Source of the DNA: Massilia sp. WG5
Lineage (GTDB): Bacteria > Pseudomonadota > Gammaproteobacteria > Burkholderiales > Burkholderiaceae_D
Reading direction: 5' to 3'
Length of the DNA: 64,000 bases
NCBI RefSeq assembly: GCF_001412595.2
Contig: NZ_CP012640.2
Coordinates: 4,340,001-4,404,000, forward strand
Shown here: piece by piece, positions 17,466 through 25,952 of the stretch
How the letters are laid out: every line of letters begins with the position of its first letter
How positions within the stretch are numbered: the stretch's first letter is position 1
Translations under genes and position numbers: made by a program
Notes under the pieces: model-generated
What the model was told of the DNA's origin: nothing
Database searches by the model: none
The model's input: only the letters and a program-made list of their open reading frames with translations

Positions 17466-19334
17466 ATGAAACTGCTAGAGACCATCAACGACCCGGCGGA
17501 CCTGCGCAAGCTCCCGCGCCACCAGCTCACCCCGCTGGCAAACGAACTGCGCCAGTTCCTGCTCGATTCGGTATCCAAGACCGGCGGCCACCTGTCGTCC
17601 AACCTCGGCACCGTCGAGCTGACGATCGCGCTGCACTACGTGTTCAACACGCCGGAAGACCGGATCGTGTGGGATGTCGGCCACCAGACCTATTCGCACA
17701 AGATCCTGACCGGCCGCCGCGGCCGCATGCCGACGCTGCGCCAGCACAACGGCCTGTCCGGCTTCCCGAAGCGCGACGAGAGCGAGTACGACACCTTCGG
17801 CACCGCCCACTCGTCGACCTCGATCTCGGCCGCGCTGGGCATGGCGCAGGCGGCCAAGCTGAAAGGCGAGAAGCGCAAGGCGATCGCCGTGATCGGCGAT
17901 GGCTCGATGACGGCCGGCATGGCGTTCGAGGCCCTGAACAATGCCGGCGTCGAGGACGATTGCGACCTGCTGGTGGTCCTGAACGACAACGACATGTCGA
18001 TCTCGCCGCCGGTGGGCGCGCTGAACCGCTACCTGGCGCGCCTGATGTCGGGCCAGTTCTACGCCGCCGCCAAGAACGTCGGCAAGAGCGTGCTGCCGGC
18101 CCCGATGCTGGAACTGGCCAAGAAGCTGGAAGAGCACGCGAAGGGCATGGTGGTCCCGGCCACGATGTTCGAGGAGTTCGGCTTCAACTACATCGGCCCG
18201 ATCGACGGCCACGACCTCGATTCGCTGATCCCGACCCTGGAAAACATCCGCAAGCTGAAGGGACCGCAGTTCCTGCACGTGGTGACCAAGAAGGGGCAGG
18301 GCTACAAGCTGGCCGAGGCCGAACCGATCCTGTACCACGGCACCGGCAAGTTCAACCCGAGCGAGGGCATCAAGCCGGCCACCGCACCGGCCAAGATCAC
18401 CTACACCGAGGTATTCGGCAACTGGCTGTGCGACATGGCTGCAAGCGACAAGCGCCTGGTCGGCATCACGCCGGCGATGCGTGAAGGCTCGGGCATGGTG
18501 CGCTTCCACCAGCAGTACCCGGAGCGCTACTTCGACGTCGGCATCGCCGAGCAGCATTCCGTCACCTTTGCCGCCGGCATGGCGACCGAAGGCGTCAAGC
18601 CGGTGCTGGCGATCTACTCCACCTTCCTGCAGCGCGGCTACGACCAGCTGATCCACGACGTGGCGCTGCAGAACCTGGACGTGACCTTCGCCCTGGACCG
18701 CGCCGGCCTGGTCGGCGCCGACGGTGCGACCCACGCCGGCAACTACGACATGGCCTACCTGCGCTGCATCCCGAACATGGTCGTGATGGCGCCGTCCGAC
18801 GAGAACGAATGCCGCCAGATGCTGACCACGGCCTACCACTACCCGGGCCCGGCGGCGGTGCGCTATCCGCGCGGCGCCGGCGTCGGCGCAGTCATCCAGC
18901 AGGAGCTGACGTCGATCGAGATCGGCAAGGGCGTGGTGAAACGCGAAGGCAAGGGCGTCGCCATCCTGGCCTTCGGCTCGATGGTCGCCCCCAGCCTGAA
19001 GGCGGCCGAAGGCTTGAACGCGACCGTCGCCGACATGCGCTTCGTGAAGCCGCTCGACGTCGAACTGGTGAAGCGCCTGGCCAGGGACCACGACTACCTG
19101 GTGACGGTGGAGGAGGGCTGCACCATGGGCGGCGCCGGTTCCGCCGTCGCCGAAACCCTGGCGGCGGAAGGCCTCGTCAAGCCACTGCTGATCCTGGGCC
19201 TGCCGGACCGCTTCATCGACCACGGCGACCCGGGCGTGCTGCTGGCGTCCGTCGGCCTGGACGCGCACGGCATCGGCAAGTCGATTCGCGAGCGTTTCGG
19301 CGTCGGCGAGCCGCGCCTGGTCGTGAACAACTGA
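17466..19334 (+). CDS. dxs: 1-deoxy-D-xylulose-5-phosphate synthase
   Basis: 622 residues, matching E. coli Dxs (620). It makes DXP from pyruvate and glyceraldehyde-3-phosphate using thiamine diphosphate, the first step of the MEP isoprenoid pathway. The ThDP motif [18 protein letters not shown] begins near residue 144. The transketolase-like [13 protein letters not shown] holds the catalytic Glu near 360. [13 protein letters not shown] is a typical substrate loop. There is no gap from ispA. DXP also feeds thiamine and pyridoxal synthesis. Confidence 0.97.
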   Translation: MKLLETINDPADLRKLPRHQLTPLANELRQFLLDSVSKTGGHLSSNLGTVELTIALHYVFNTPEDRIVWDVGHQTYSHKILTGRRGRMPTLRQHNGLSGFPKRDESEYDTFGTAHSSTSISAALGMAQAAKLKGEKRKAIAVIGDGSMTAGMAFEALNNAGVEDDCDLLVVLNDNDMSISPPVGALNRYLARLMSGQFYAAAKNVGKSVLPAPMLELAKKLEEHAKGMVVPATMFEEFGFNYIGPIDGHDLDSLIPTLENIRKLKGPQFLHVVTKKGQGYKLAEAEPILYHGTGKFNPSEGIKPATAPAKITYTEVFGNWLCDMAASDKRLVGITPAMREGSGMVRFHQQYPERYFDVGIAEQHSVTFAAGMATEGVKPVLAIYSTFLQRGYDQLIHDVALQNLDVTFALDRAGLVGADGATHAGNYDMAYLRCIPNMVVMAPSDENECRQMLTTAYHYPGPAAVRYPRGAGVGAVIQQELTSIEIGKGVVKREGKGVAILAFGSMVAPSLKAAEGLNATVADMRFVKPLDVELVKRLARDHDYLVTVEEGCTMGGAGSAVAETLAAEGLVKPLLILGLPDRFIDHGDPGVLLASVGLDAHGIGKSIRERFGVGEPRLVVNN

Positions 19335-19345
19335 GCGGCGCGGCC

Positions 19346-20293
19346 ATGCTGATCGTCACCCACGGCGGCAAATTCCACGCGGATGACGCCTGGGCCGTCG
19401 CCGTCATCAAGGTGCTGCACCCCGAGGCGGCGCTGGTGCGCACGCGCGACCCCGCCATCATCGACAGCGCCGATATCGTGATCGACGTCGGCGGCGTCTG
19501 GGACCCGGCCAGCGGCCGCTTCGACCATCACCAGAAAGGCTTCAGCGGAGCCCGTCAAAGCGGCGTGCCGTATGCCAGCGCCGGCCTGGTATGGCGCGAA
19601 TACGGCGGCCGCTGCGTCGCCGCGCTGGCAGCGGCGCACACCGGCGCGCAGCTGAGCGAGGACACGGCCCAGCAGATCGCCTACGCCATCGATGCGGACA
19701 TCGTGCAGTACCTCGACCTGTCCGACGTCGGCGCCGCCAAGAATGCGCCCGGCGGCTACGGCATGTCGGCGGTGGTCTCGGGCTACAACCCGAACTGGCT
19801 GGACGAAGAGCGCCTGGGCTATGGCGAGGCCGCCGACGCTCACCGCCTGGACCAGTTCCGCCGCGCGATGGACTTCCTGATCGACGTGATGGCGAACGCC
19901 GTCAAGTACCGCGTCGGCGCCATGCTGGCGCTGGAGCAGGTGCGCCAGGCCGAGGCGCTGGAAGGCGGGCGCCTGCTGTACCTGAAGAACAGCGCGCTGC
20001 CCTGGAGCTCGGTGGTGCGCAAGGAAATGCCGAAGGTCCTGTTCGTCATCAGCCATAACCTCGGCGAGCAGCGCTACATGCTGCACACGGTGCCGGCCAC
20101 CGCCGACACCTTCGAGGCGCGCGCCGACCTGCCGGCTTCCTGGGCCGGCCTGCGCGACGCCGAACTGGCCGCCGTTACCGGCGTGCCGGACGCCGGCTTC
20201 TGCCACAACGGCCGCTTCATCGCCGCCGCCAAGTCCTACGAGGGCATCTACGCGATGGCGCTGCAGGCGCTGAGGGAAGTGGAGCCGGGCTAG
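19346..20293 (+). CDS. MYG1-family protein (DHH-like metal-dependent hydrolase)
   Basis: A 315-residue member of the MYG1/GAMM1 family. Metal-site motifs are THGGKFHADD at the N-terminus (5-14), DSADIVIDVGG, and FDHHQKGF (a DHH-type motif near residue 60). Eukaryotic MYG1 is a 3'-5' RNA exonuclease; bacterial roles are not established. It starts 11 bases after dxs and is likely cotranscribed with the isoprenoid genes, though no functional link is known. Its stop is 14 bases from that of the convergent GntR gene. Confidence 0.85.
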   Translation: MLIVTHGGKFHADDAWAVAVIKVLHPEAALVRTRDPAIIDSADIVIDVGGVWDPASGRFDHHQKGFSGARQSGVPYASAGLVWREYGGRCVAALAAAHTGAQLSEDTAQQIAYAIDADIVQYLDLSDVGAAKNAPGGYGMSAVVSGYNPNWLDEERLGYGEAADAHRLDQFRRAMDFLIDVMANAVKYRVGAMLALEQVRQAEALEGGRLLYLKNSALPWSSVVRKEMPKVLFVISHNLGEQRYMLHTVPATADTFEARADLPASWAGLRDAELAAVTGVPDAGFCHNGRFIAAAKSYEGIYAMALQALREVEPG

Positions 20294-20307
20294 CCTGCCT
20301 GGGTGCG

Positions 20308-20988
20308 CTAGTAGCCGAGCAGGTTGTGGCGGATGCGCACCAGATGCTCGGTGGTGAGAAGCCTGGCCCGTTCCTCGTCGCGGTCCTTCAGCGCGTCGAC
20401 CAGGGCGCGATGCTCCTGCTGGTAGGCATGGCGCCGCTCGGGCGTGAGACTCTTCATTTTCAGCGAGCCCCATTCGCCCTGTTCGCGCGCCTTGCTCATC
20501 AGCTGGAACACGCTCTTGATCAGGTTGTTATGGGTGGCATCGGCAATCGCCTGGTGCAAGGCGCCATCCCATACCTCGAACTGTTCCATGGAGCCGGCGT
20601 TTTCGGCGTGCGTGCAGCACTCTTCCATGCGCAGGAAATCCGCACTGGTCGCATTGCGCACGACCAGGTTCGCGATCATCGGTTCGATCACCATCCGTGC
20701 TTCCATCAGCTCGGCCGGACTGATGTGCAGCTCCTGCGCCTGCATTTCGGTCGACCGTACCAGCGCGCTGGCGTCCTTGGCGACAAAGGTGCCGCTGCCC
20801 ACCGTTTGCGTGATCAGGCCGCGCTCCTTGGCTTCGGCGAGGATGCGGCGGACCGCGCCACGGCCGATCCCGTAGCTCGCACACAGCTCCCGCTCAGTGG
20901 GAAGCTTTTCTCCGGCTTTCCAGTGCCCCGAGCCGACATTTGCCAGCAGCTCTGCACGCAATGTCGCGGCCCCGTTCGGGTTTTTCAT
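20308..20988 (-). CDS. GntR-family (FadR subgroup) transcriptional repressor
   Basis: 226 residues. An N-terminal winged helix (GEKLPTERELCASYGIGRGAVRRIL, about 25-50; wing VGSGTFV) is followed by an all-helical FCD ligand domain from about 75. That domain carries the usual metal-binding Asp/His positions (WDGALHQAIADATHN). It is divergent from the FAH/TctCBA operon. An inverted repeat over its own -10 box and related half-sites over the operon promoter point to it as local repressor and autoregulator. The ligand is probably the imported carboxylate. The ATG at 20988 has no clear ribosome site. Confidence 0.9.
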   Translation of the reverse strand: MKNPNGAATLRAELLANVGSGHWKAGEKLPTERELCASYGIGRGAVRRILAEAKERGLITQTVGSGTFVAKDASALVRSTEMQAQELHISPAELMEARMVIEPMIANLVVRNATSADFLRMEECCTHAENAGSMEQFEVWDGALHQAIADATHNNLIKSVFQLMSKAREQGEWGSLKMKSLTPERRHAYQQEHRALVDALKDRDEERARLLTTEHLVRIRHNLLGY

Positions 20989-21010
20989 CGATTGGCATTC
21001 TTCATGGTGT

Positions 21011-21035
21011 AATTGGTTCGCATTATAGACCAATT
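21011..21035. promoter_or_regulatory. Operator over the GntR-gene promoter
   Basis: AATTGGT (21011-21017) and ACCAATT (21029-21035) form a perfect 7-bp inverted repeat with an 11-bp spacer. On the minus strand a perfect TATAAT -10 (21027-21022) lies inside the spacer, so a bound repressor would block the regulator's own promoter. The half-site resembles those of FadR/PdhR-type GntR proteins. Confidence 0.7.
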
Positions 21036-21086
21036 GAGCTCCCATTATCGGTGGCGCCACACCCGGACAAAAAGCCGCCTTGATTG

Positions 21087-21146
21087 TTGACTCCAGCGCA
21101 ACATTGGCGTAATTTGGTTACTGCAGTAAAACCAATTAAAACCAAT
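21087..21146 (+). promoter_or_regulatory. FAH-tctCBA promoter with overlapping operator
   Basis: The -35 is TTGACT (21087-21092) and the -10 is TAATTT (21110-21115), with the optimal 17-bp spacing; transcription should start near 21122. TTGGTT (21114-21119) and AACCAA (21130-21135) flank the start point around a central CTGCAG. ACCAAT is repeated at 21131 and 21141, one helical turn apart. Half-sites match those at 21011-21035, so one GntR repressor would control both directions. Confidence 0.72.
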
Positions 21147-21158
21147 AAGGGACAAAGA

Positions 21159-22028
21159 ATGCGCATTGCCACCATCGAAGTGGACTCGAAAACGCGTGTC
21201 GTCATCGTCGACGACACTGGTGAGAATTACTGGCATGTCGAGGATATCCTGCCCGGATTCGAAGGCGATATGCTGGACCTGGTCGAGGCGGTATCCGCCC
21301 CCGCCAGCATGCTGAAAACAGCCGGCCCGGGACAGCCGCTGGCCGGACGCCGCCTGCTGGCGCCGATGCAGAGGACGGTGCGCAATCTCTTTTTGGTCGG
21401 TAAAAACTACCACGAGCACGCCAAGGAATTCAGCGGGTCCGGCTTCGATTCGTCGGCCCAGGTCGTGCCGACGGCCCCGAACGTTTTCACCAAGCCGGCG
21501 AGCACCATCGTCGGCACCGGTGCGGATGTCCATTCCCATCCCGAAGTGACGCAGCAGATGGATTACGAGGCGGAACTCGCCGTGATCATCGGCAAAGGCG
21601 GCCGCGGCATCGACAAGGCGGATGCCTATGCCCACGTATGGGGCTACACCATCGTCAACGATGTGACCGCGCGCGACCTCCAAAAGAAGCATGGCCAATG
21701 GTTTCTCGGTAAATCGCTGGATACCTTCTGCCCGATGGGGCCATGGATCGTGACCGCCGATGCGATCGATCCGCAGAATATCCGGATCCAGTGCTGGGTC
21801 AATGGCGAACTGCGCCAGGATGCGAATACGGCGGACCTGATCTTCGACATTCCCACGCTGATCGAAACCATCTCCGCCGGCATCGAACTGAAACCGGGCG
21901 ACATCATCGTCACCGGCACGCCGGTCGGCGTCGGCATCGGCTTCAATCCGCCGAAATTCCTGAAAGCCGGGGACGAGGTACGGATCTCGATCGAAGGTAT
22001 CGGGACGCTCAATAACAGCATCGTGTGA
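21159..22028 (+). CDS. Fumarylacetoacetate hydrolase (FAH) family protein
   Basis: 289 residues with an FAH fold in the C-terminal two thirds. The metal-binding acidic residues are in MDYEAELAVIIG and VNDVTARDLQ. NLFLVGKNYHEHAKEF is the usual lead-in, and PGDIIVTGTPVGVG is the conserved loop. Relatives cleave or decarboxylate 2,4-diketo acids, fumarylpyruvate or 2-hydroxyhepta-2,4-dienedioate, or hydrate 2-hydroxypentadienoate. It leads the operon with TctC, TctB and TctA, so it likely acts on the imported compound. AAGGGA before the ATG at 21159 supports the start. The exact reaction is open. Confidence 0.9.
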   Translation: MRIATIEVDSKTRVVIVDDTGENYWHVEDILPGFEGDMLDLVEAVSAPASMLKTAGPGQPLAGRRLLAPMQRTVRNLFLVGKNYHEHAKEFSGSGFDSSAQVVPTAPNVFTKPASTIVGTGADVHSHPEVTQQMDYEAELAVIIGKGGRGIDKADAYAHVWGYTIVNDVTARDLQKKHGQWFLGKSLDTFCPMGPWIVTADAIDPQNIRIQCWVNGELRQDANTADLIFDIPTLIETISAGIELKPGDIIVTGTPVGVGIGFNPPKFLKAGDEVRISIEGIGTLNNSIV

Positions 22029-22032
22029 GATT

Positions 22033-23016
22033 ATGAAAATTCCATTTTTGAGAACGTCGATTGTTGTTGCAGGCATCCTGTGGACCGCCATGTCGGGCGT
22101 GGCGTATGCCGACGACGCCTGGCCCGCCAAGATGGTCACGATGGTCGTGCCTTTTCCGCCGGGCGGGGTGGCCGATACCGTTGCGCGCCCGGTGGCGCAA
22201 GCGATGGGACGCTATCTCAAGCAGACCGTCATCGTCGAAAACAAGGGCGGCGCCGGCGGCGCGATCGGCATGGGGCAGGTGGCGCGGGCCAAGCCCGACG
22301 GCTATACGGTATTGATGGCGCTGTCCTCGATCGCCATCATTCCGGAAGCCGACAAGATCACCGGGCGCAAACCGCTGTACCAGATGGCGCAACTGAAACC
22401 GGTTGCCCGCTTCACCGCCGATCCGACGGTGCTGGTCGTGCGTGCGGACAGTCCCTGGAAAACCGTGGGCGATTTCGTCACCGCGGCGCGCAGCAAGCCG
22501 GGCGCATACAGCTATAGCTCGTCGGGCAATTACGGCACCATGCACGTGCCGATGGAAATGCTGGAATCGAACGCAAAGATCAAGCTGCTCCACGTACCGT
22601 TCACGGGAGCGGGACCGGCGGTGCTGGCCCTGCTGGGCGGGCAGGTGGACGCGATCTCGACGGGGCCGGCCAGCGTGGCGCAACAGATCAAGGCCGGCAA
22701 GCTGCGGGCGCTGGCGCATTGGGGCAAGGAGCCGCTGGCCGCCTTGCCGGGTGTGCCAAGCCTGACGGAGGCAGGGTTCCCGGTCGAATTCGCGCAATGG
22801 TCCGGACTGTTCGTGCCGAGCGACACGCCGGAACCGGTGGTGGCGAAACTGCGCGAGGCGGCGCGCGTCGCCGCCAACGATCCCCAGGTGCGGCAGACCA
22901 TCTCCCAGGCCGGCAGCCCGATCGAGTACCTGGACACGCCGGACTTTCAAAGCTATATCGCAAGCGAATCCAAAAAGCTGAAGGAAGCGGTGCAGAAGAT
23001 CGGCCGCGTCGAGTAA
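22033..23016 (+). CDS. tctC: TTT-transporter periplasmic solute-binding protein (Bug/TctC)
   Basis: 327 residues. It has a Sec signal peptide ending near AYA (residue 26) and then the Bug fold. VPFPPGGVADTVARPVA is the ligand-loop signature, ENKGGAGGAIGMGQVA the second conserved segment, and PYGTMH-like SSGNYGTMHVPMEML follows. It captures a carboxylate in the periplasm and delivers it to TctAB. It starts 4 bases after the FAH stop. A strong hairpin after its stop probably raises its message level above that of tctB and tctA. Confidence 0.92.
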   Translation: MKIPFLRTSIVVAGILWTAMSGVAYADDAWPAKMVTMVVPFPPGGVADTVARPVAQAMGRYLKQTVIVENKGGAGGAIGMGQVARAKPDGYTVLMALSSIAIIPEADKITGRKPLYQMAQLKPVARFTADPTVLVVRADSPWKTVGDFVTAARSKPGAYSYSSSGNYGTMHVPMEMLESNAKIKLLHVPFTGAGPAVLALLGGQVDAISTGPASVAQQIKAGKLRALAHWGKEPLAALPGVPSLTEAGFPVEFAQWSGLFVPSDTPEPVVAKLREAARVAANDPQVRQTISQAGSPIEYLDTPDFQSYIASESKKLKEAVQKIGRVE

Positions 23017-23027
23017 GCACGGCGATG

Positions 23028-23064
23028 CCTGCCTGCCGGTTGCGCCGACGCGCCGGCAGGCAGG
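23028..23064 (+). repeat. Strong hairpin between tctC and tctB
   Basis: CCTGCCTGCCGG (23028-23039) and CCGGCAGGCAGG (23053-23064) pair perfectly over 12 bp, with an inner GCG/CGC pairing in the 13-base loop. No U-tract follows. This is the usual position of a stability or attenuation stem that gives more binding protein than permease. Confidence 0.75.
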
Positions 23065-23122
23065 AAAGCGCGGGAAAGCGCGTCGGCCATGACATCAAAA
23101 TGATAAGAAGCGGGAGACGGCG

Positions 23123-23545
23123 GTGAACAACTCAAACTTGGCAAGGGGACTGTGCCTGATGGCGATTTCCCTTGTCTTCGGTATAGCGGCGCTCCGGCAT
23201 CGTGTCGGCGACTTCAGTAATGCCGGGCCCGGATTATTCCCTCTGCTGATAGGGAGCCTGTTGTTCCTGATCGGCGTGCTCACGGTCGTGCGTTCGCGTT
23301 TCGTGAAACCCGAACCCATCGACCGCAAGGTAAAAAACATCGCCCTGGTCCTGCTGGGCCTGTGCGGTTTCGCGGCGATTTCGCATTACCTGAACATGAT
23401 CGCCGCCATCGTGTTCCTGGTGTTTGTCGTCGGCTTCGGTGCGACCACGTATTCCGTCGCACGGAATATCAAGATCGCGGCCGGCCTGATCGCGTTCGCC
23501 TTCATGTTCCGTAACCTGCTCGGCTTGAACCTGCCCCTGTTCTGA
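23123..23545 (+). CDS. tctB: TTT-transporter small membrane subunit TctB
   Basis: 140 residues with four hydrophobic helices, the TctB pattern. The DFSNAGPGLFPLLIGSLLFLIG segment is typical. It partners TctA in secondary, ion-coupled uptake of the ligand brought by the binding protein. The start is a GTG at 23123 with GGGAGA upstream. Its stop overlaps the tctA ATG (TGATG). Confidence 0.9.
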   Translation: MNNSNLARGLCLMAISLVFGIAALRHRVGDFSNAGPGLFPLLIGSLLFLIGVLTVVRSRFVKPEPIDRKVKNIALVLLGLCGFAAISHYLNMIAAIVFLVFVVGFGATTYSVARNIKIAAGLIAFAFMFRNLLGLNLPLF

Positions 23546-25056
23546 TGGATATCCTGCACAACCTCGCGTTCGGCTTCGAGACTGCACTGACCATGCAGAA
23601 CCTGATGTACTGCGCCATCGGCTGCATCGTCGGCACCCTGATCGGCATGTTGCCGGGACTCGGTCCCTTGTCCACCATCAGCCTGCTGCTGCCGCTGACC
23701 TATTCAATTCCGGCGGATGGCTCGCTGATCATGCTCGCCGGGATTTACTACGGCGCCCAATATGGCGATAGCGTCAGCGCCATTACCATGAAGATTCCGC
23801 ATGCAAGCAGTATCGTGGCCTGCATCGACGGCTACCAGATGACGCTGAACGGCAAGACCGGGCTGGCTTTGTTCACTGCCGGTATTTCGAGCTTCATCGG
23901 CGGCACCGTGGCGATCGTGGTCCTGTCCACGCTGGCGCCGGTATTGGGCGAGCTGGCGTTCAAATTCGGCCCGGCCGACTACTGCGCGCTGATGCTGTTC
24001 GGCTTCCTGTGCGTGAGTTTCGTTACCACGGGCAATCTGCTCAACGGCCTGGCGATGACGCTCATCGGCGTCCTGCTCGGCACGATCGGCACGGATGTGA
24101 ACACCGGCACCACGCGCTTCACCATGGACCTGCCGTTCCTGACCGATGGGGTCAACCTGATCAGTATTGCGCTCGGCTGCTTCGGCATTGTCGAGGTCGT
24201 CAAAAATCTCGACAGGGGCAACCAATACACCCCATTCAACGGCACGATCAAGTTAATGCCGAGCTGGCCCGAATTCAAGCGCATCATTCCAAGCGCCTTG
24301 CGCGGCAGTGCAGCGGGCTCGGTGCTGGGCCTGTTGCCCGGCGGCGGACCGACGATCGCGCAATTCATGGCCTATGCGCTCGACAAGCGTTTCAGCAAAT
24401 ACAGGCATGAAATCGGCCACGGCGCGATCGAGGGCGTCGCGGGGCAGGCCGCGGCCGACGAAGCGGCCGCACGCACCAGCTTCATTCCGCTGATGGCCAT
24501 CGGCATTCCCGAGAATGCGGTCATGGCCCTCATGATGGGCGCCTTCATCATCAAGGGCGTCCAGCCCGGTCCGACCATGATTCCGGACCATCCCGAGCTG
24601 TTCTGGGGACTGGTCGCCAGCATGTGGGTGGGCAGCATTTTCCTGGTGGTGCTGAACGTGCCGCTGGTACGCTACTGGCTGTCGATCTTCAAGATCCCCT
24701 TCAATGTGCTGTTCCCGGCGATCCTGTTTTTCTGCTGCGTCGGCACATACAGCATCAACAACAGCCTGGACGATATCTACATCACCGCGTTTTTCGGCGC
24801 CTGCGGCTACCTGTTCATGCGCCTCGGCCTCGAGGCGGCACCGCTGATGCTGGGTTTTATCCTCGGTCCCATGTTGGAAGAAAACTTCCGTCGCGCGATG
24901 ATGCTCGGCCGCGGGAGCTTTCACGCTTTTTACACCCGGCCGATCAGCGCCACCCTGCTCGCCATTGTCGGCCTGTTCATCGCCTGGCAGGTCCGGGTAT
25001 TCTTCCGCCAGCCGAGACCGGCGGCGGACAGTGGCGCGTCCATGGCGGGAAGCTGA
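23545..25056 (+). CDS. tctA: TTT-transporter large permease subunit TctA
   Basis: 503 residues with about 12 membrane helices. The family signature GTLIGMLPGLGPLSTISLLLPLTY lies near residues 31-55, with a second Gly/Pro-rich repeat LGLLPGGGPTIAQFMAYALDK near 255. It is the transport channel of the tripartite tricarboxylate system. It overlaps tctB by one base. Its TGA abuts the stop of the convergent 2OG oxygenase gene with no gap, so the operon ends here. Confidence 0.95.
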   Translation: MDILHNLAFGFETALTMQNLMYCAIGCIVGTLIGMLPGLGPLSTISLLLPLTYSIPADGSLIMLAGIYYGAQYGDSVSAITMKIPHASSIVACIDGYQMTLNGKTGLALFTAGISSFIGGTVAIVVLSTLAPVLGELAFKFGPADYCALMLFGFLCVSFVTTGNLLNGLAMTLIGVLLGTIGTDVNTGTTRFTMDLPFLTDGVNLISIALGCFGIVEVVKNLDRGNQYTPFNGTIKLMPSWPEFKRIIPSALRGSAAGSVLGLLPGGGPTIAQFMAYALDKRFSKYRHEIGHGAIEGVAGQAAADEAAARTSFIPLMAIGIPENAVMALMMGAFIIKGVQPGPTMIPDHPELFWGLVASMWVGSIFLVVLNVPLVRYWLSIFKIPFNVLFPAILFFCCVGTYSINNSLDDIYITAFFGACGYLFMRLGLEAAPLMLGFILGPMLEENFRRAMMLGRGSFHAFYTRPISATLLAIVGLFIAWQVRVFFRQPRPAADSGASMAGS

Positions 25057-25758
25057 TCAGCGCTGTCCGAACAGCTCTTCCGCGCGCCGATACAGGATCC
25101 ACGAGGTCGCCACGTACTTGTCGCCGCTGTGCGACACGTGGCCCTTGTGGGTATGCGTGAAGCCGGCCGGGGCGATGACCAGCCGTCCCTCTTTTGCTTT
25201 TACTTTCCTGCCCTGGTACAGGAACTCCGTCTCGCCGCCTTCTTCGACGTCGTTCAGGTAGAACTGGAACAGCAGCACCCGGTGCAGGGTCTCGCAGCTG
25301 GCGTTCTGCGGATAGATCTCGGAATGCCAGTGGTGGTAGCCGCCGCTGCCGCGCAGGTACTTCTGCAGGTTGATCGGGCCGCAGCGGTACATCGCCTGTA
25401 CCAGCGCATCGAGGTGGGGACGGCCGCATTCGTCGAAGTTGTCGAGCGAGAGCGCAACCGGCTGCCCGGTGGACGGGTGCGCGACCATCGGCGCCAGCGC
25501 GCCCAGCACCAGCGCGCGGTAGCGGTCCACGTACTGCGCCAGGTGGCGCCGCAGCGCCGACGCCATCAGGCCGGCGACGTCCTGCCACTCCGGATACTGG
25601 GTGAGGGTGAGGTCCCAGCTGTCCTTCTTCGCCACGTCCACGCCGTTGCCGGTGCGGCCGCGCACGAGCTTGCCGCTGGTCTCGAAGCGTTCGATGATGC
25701 GCGCGCACTGCTCGGCGCCAAGGACCTGGTCGTAGATGCCGATGAAGTCGTCTATCAT
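25057..25758 (-). CDS. Prolyl-4-hydroxylase-like 2OG/Fe(II) oxygenase
   Basis: 233 residues with the double-stranded beta-helix pattern of P4H-type dioxygenases. The proximal iron motif reads HSE (in HHWHSEIYP) instead of the usual HxD. The distal His is in FTHTHKGHVSHSGDKY, with Lys in place of the usual Arg to bind 2-oxoglutarate. EEGGETEF is the conserved turn. The ATG at 25758 opens with MIDDFIGIYD; an upstream hydrophobic extension is less likely. It stands alone, so the substrate (protein side chain or small molecule) is unknown. Confidence 0.8.
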   Translation of the reverse strand: MIDDFIGIYDQVLGAEQCARIIERFETSGKLVRGRTGNGVDVAKKDSWDLTLTQYPEWQDVAGLMASALRRHLAQYVDRYRALVLGALAPMVAHPSTGQPVALSLDNFDECGRPHLDALVQAMYRCGPINLQKYLRGSGGYHHWHSEIYPQNASCETLHRVLLFQFYLNDVEEGGETEFLYQGRKVKAKEGRLVIAPAGFTHTHKGHVSHSGDKYVATSWILYRRAEELFGQR

Positions 25759-25952
25759 GATCGTCAGGAAAAGTTTTTGCGAGCATACGCGAAATTTGCG
25801 CCCGTCTGCGATTTGCAACACGGTCGCAGGATTTTCATGGCAAGACGATAATCTTTGTGTTCCAAAAGTAACATCCGCACTACTCGAGATAGCTTGTCAG
25901 TTCGCCATACGGTAGGCTTGCATATCCCTTTTATCCGGGTTATGCCTTCTCC

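Noticed and set aside
20941..21060. An extended N-terminus for the GntR regulator starting at 21060
   Set aside because: The extra 24 residues would be encoded by the promoter and operator; the wing-helix fold begins right after 20988.
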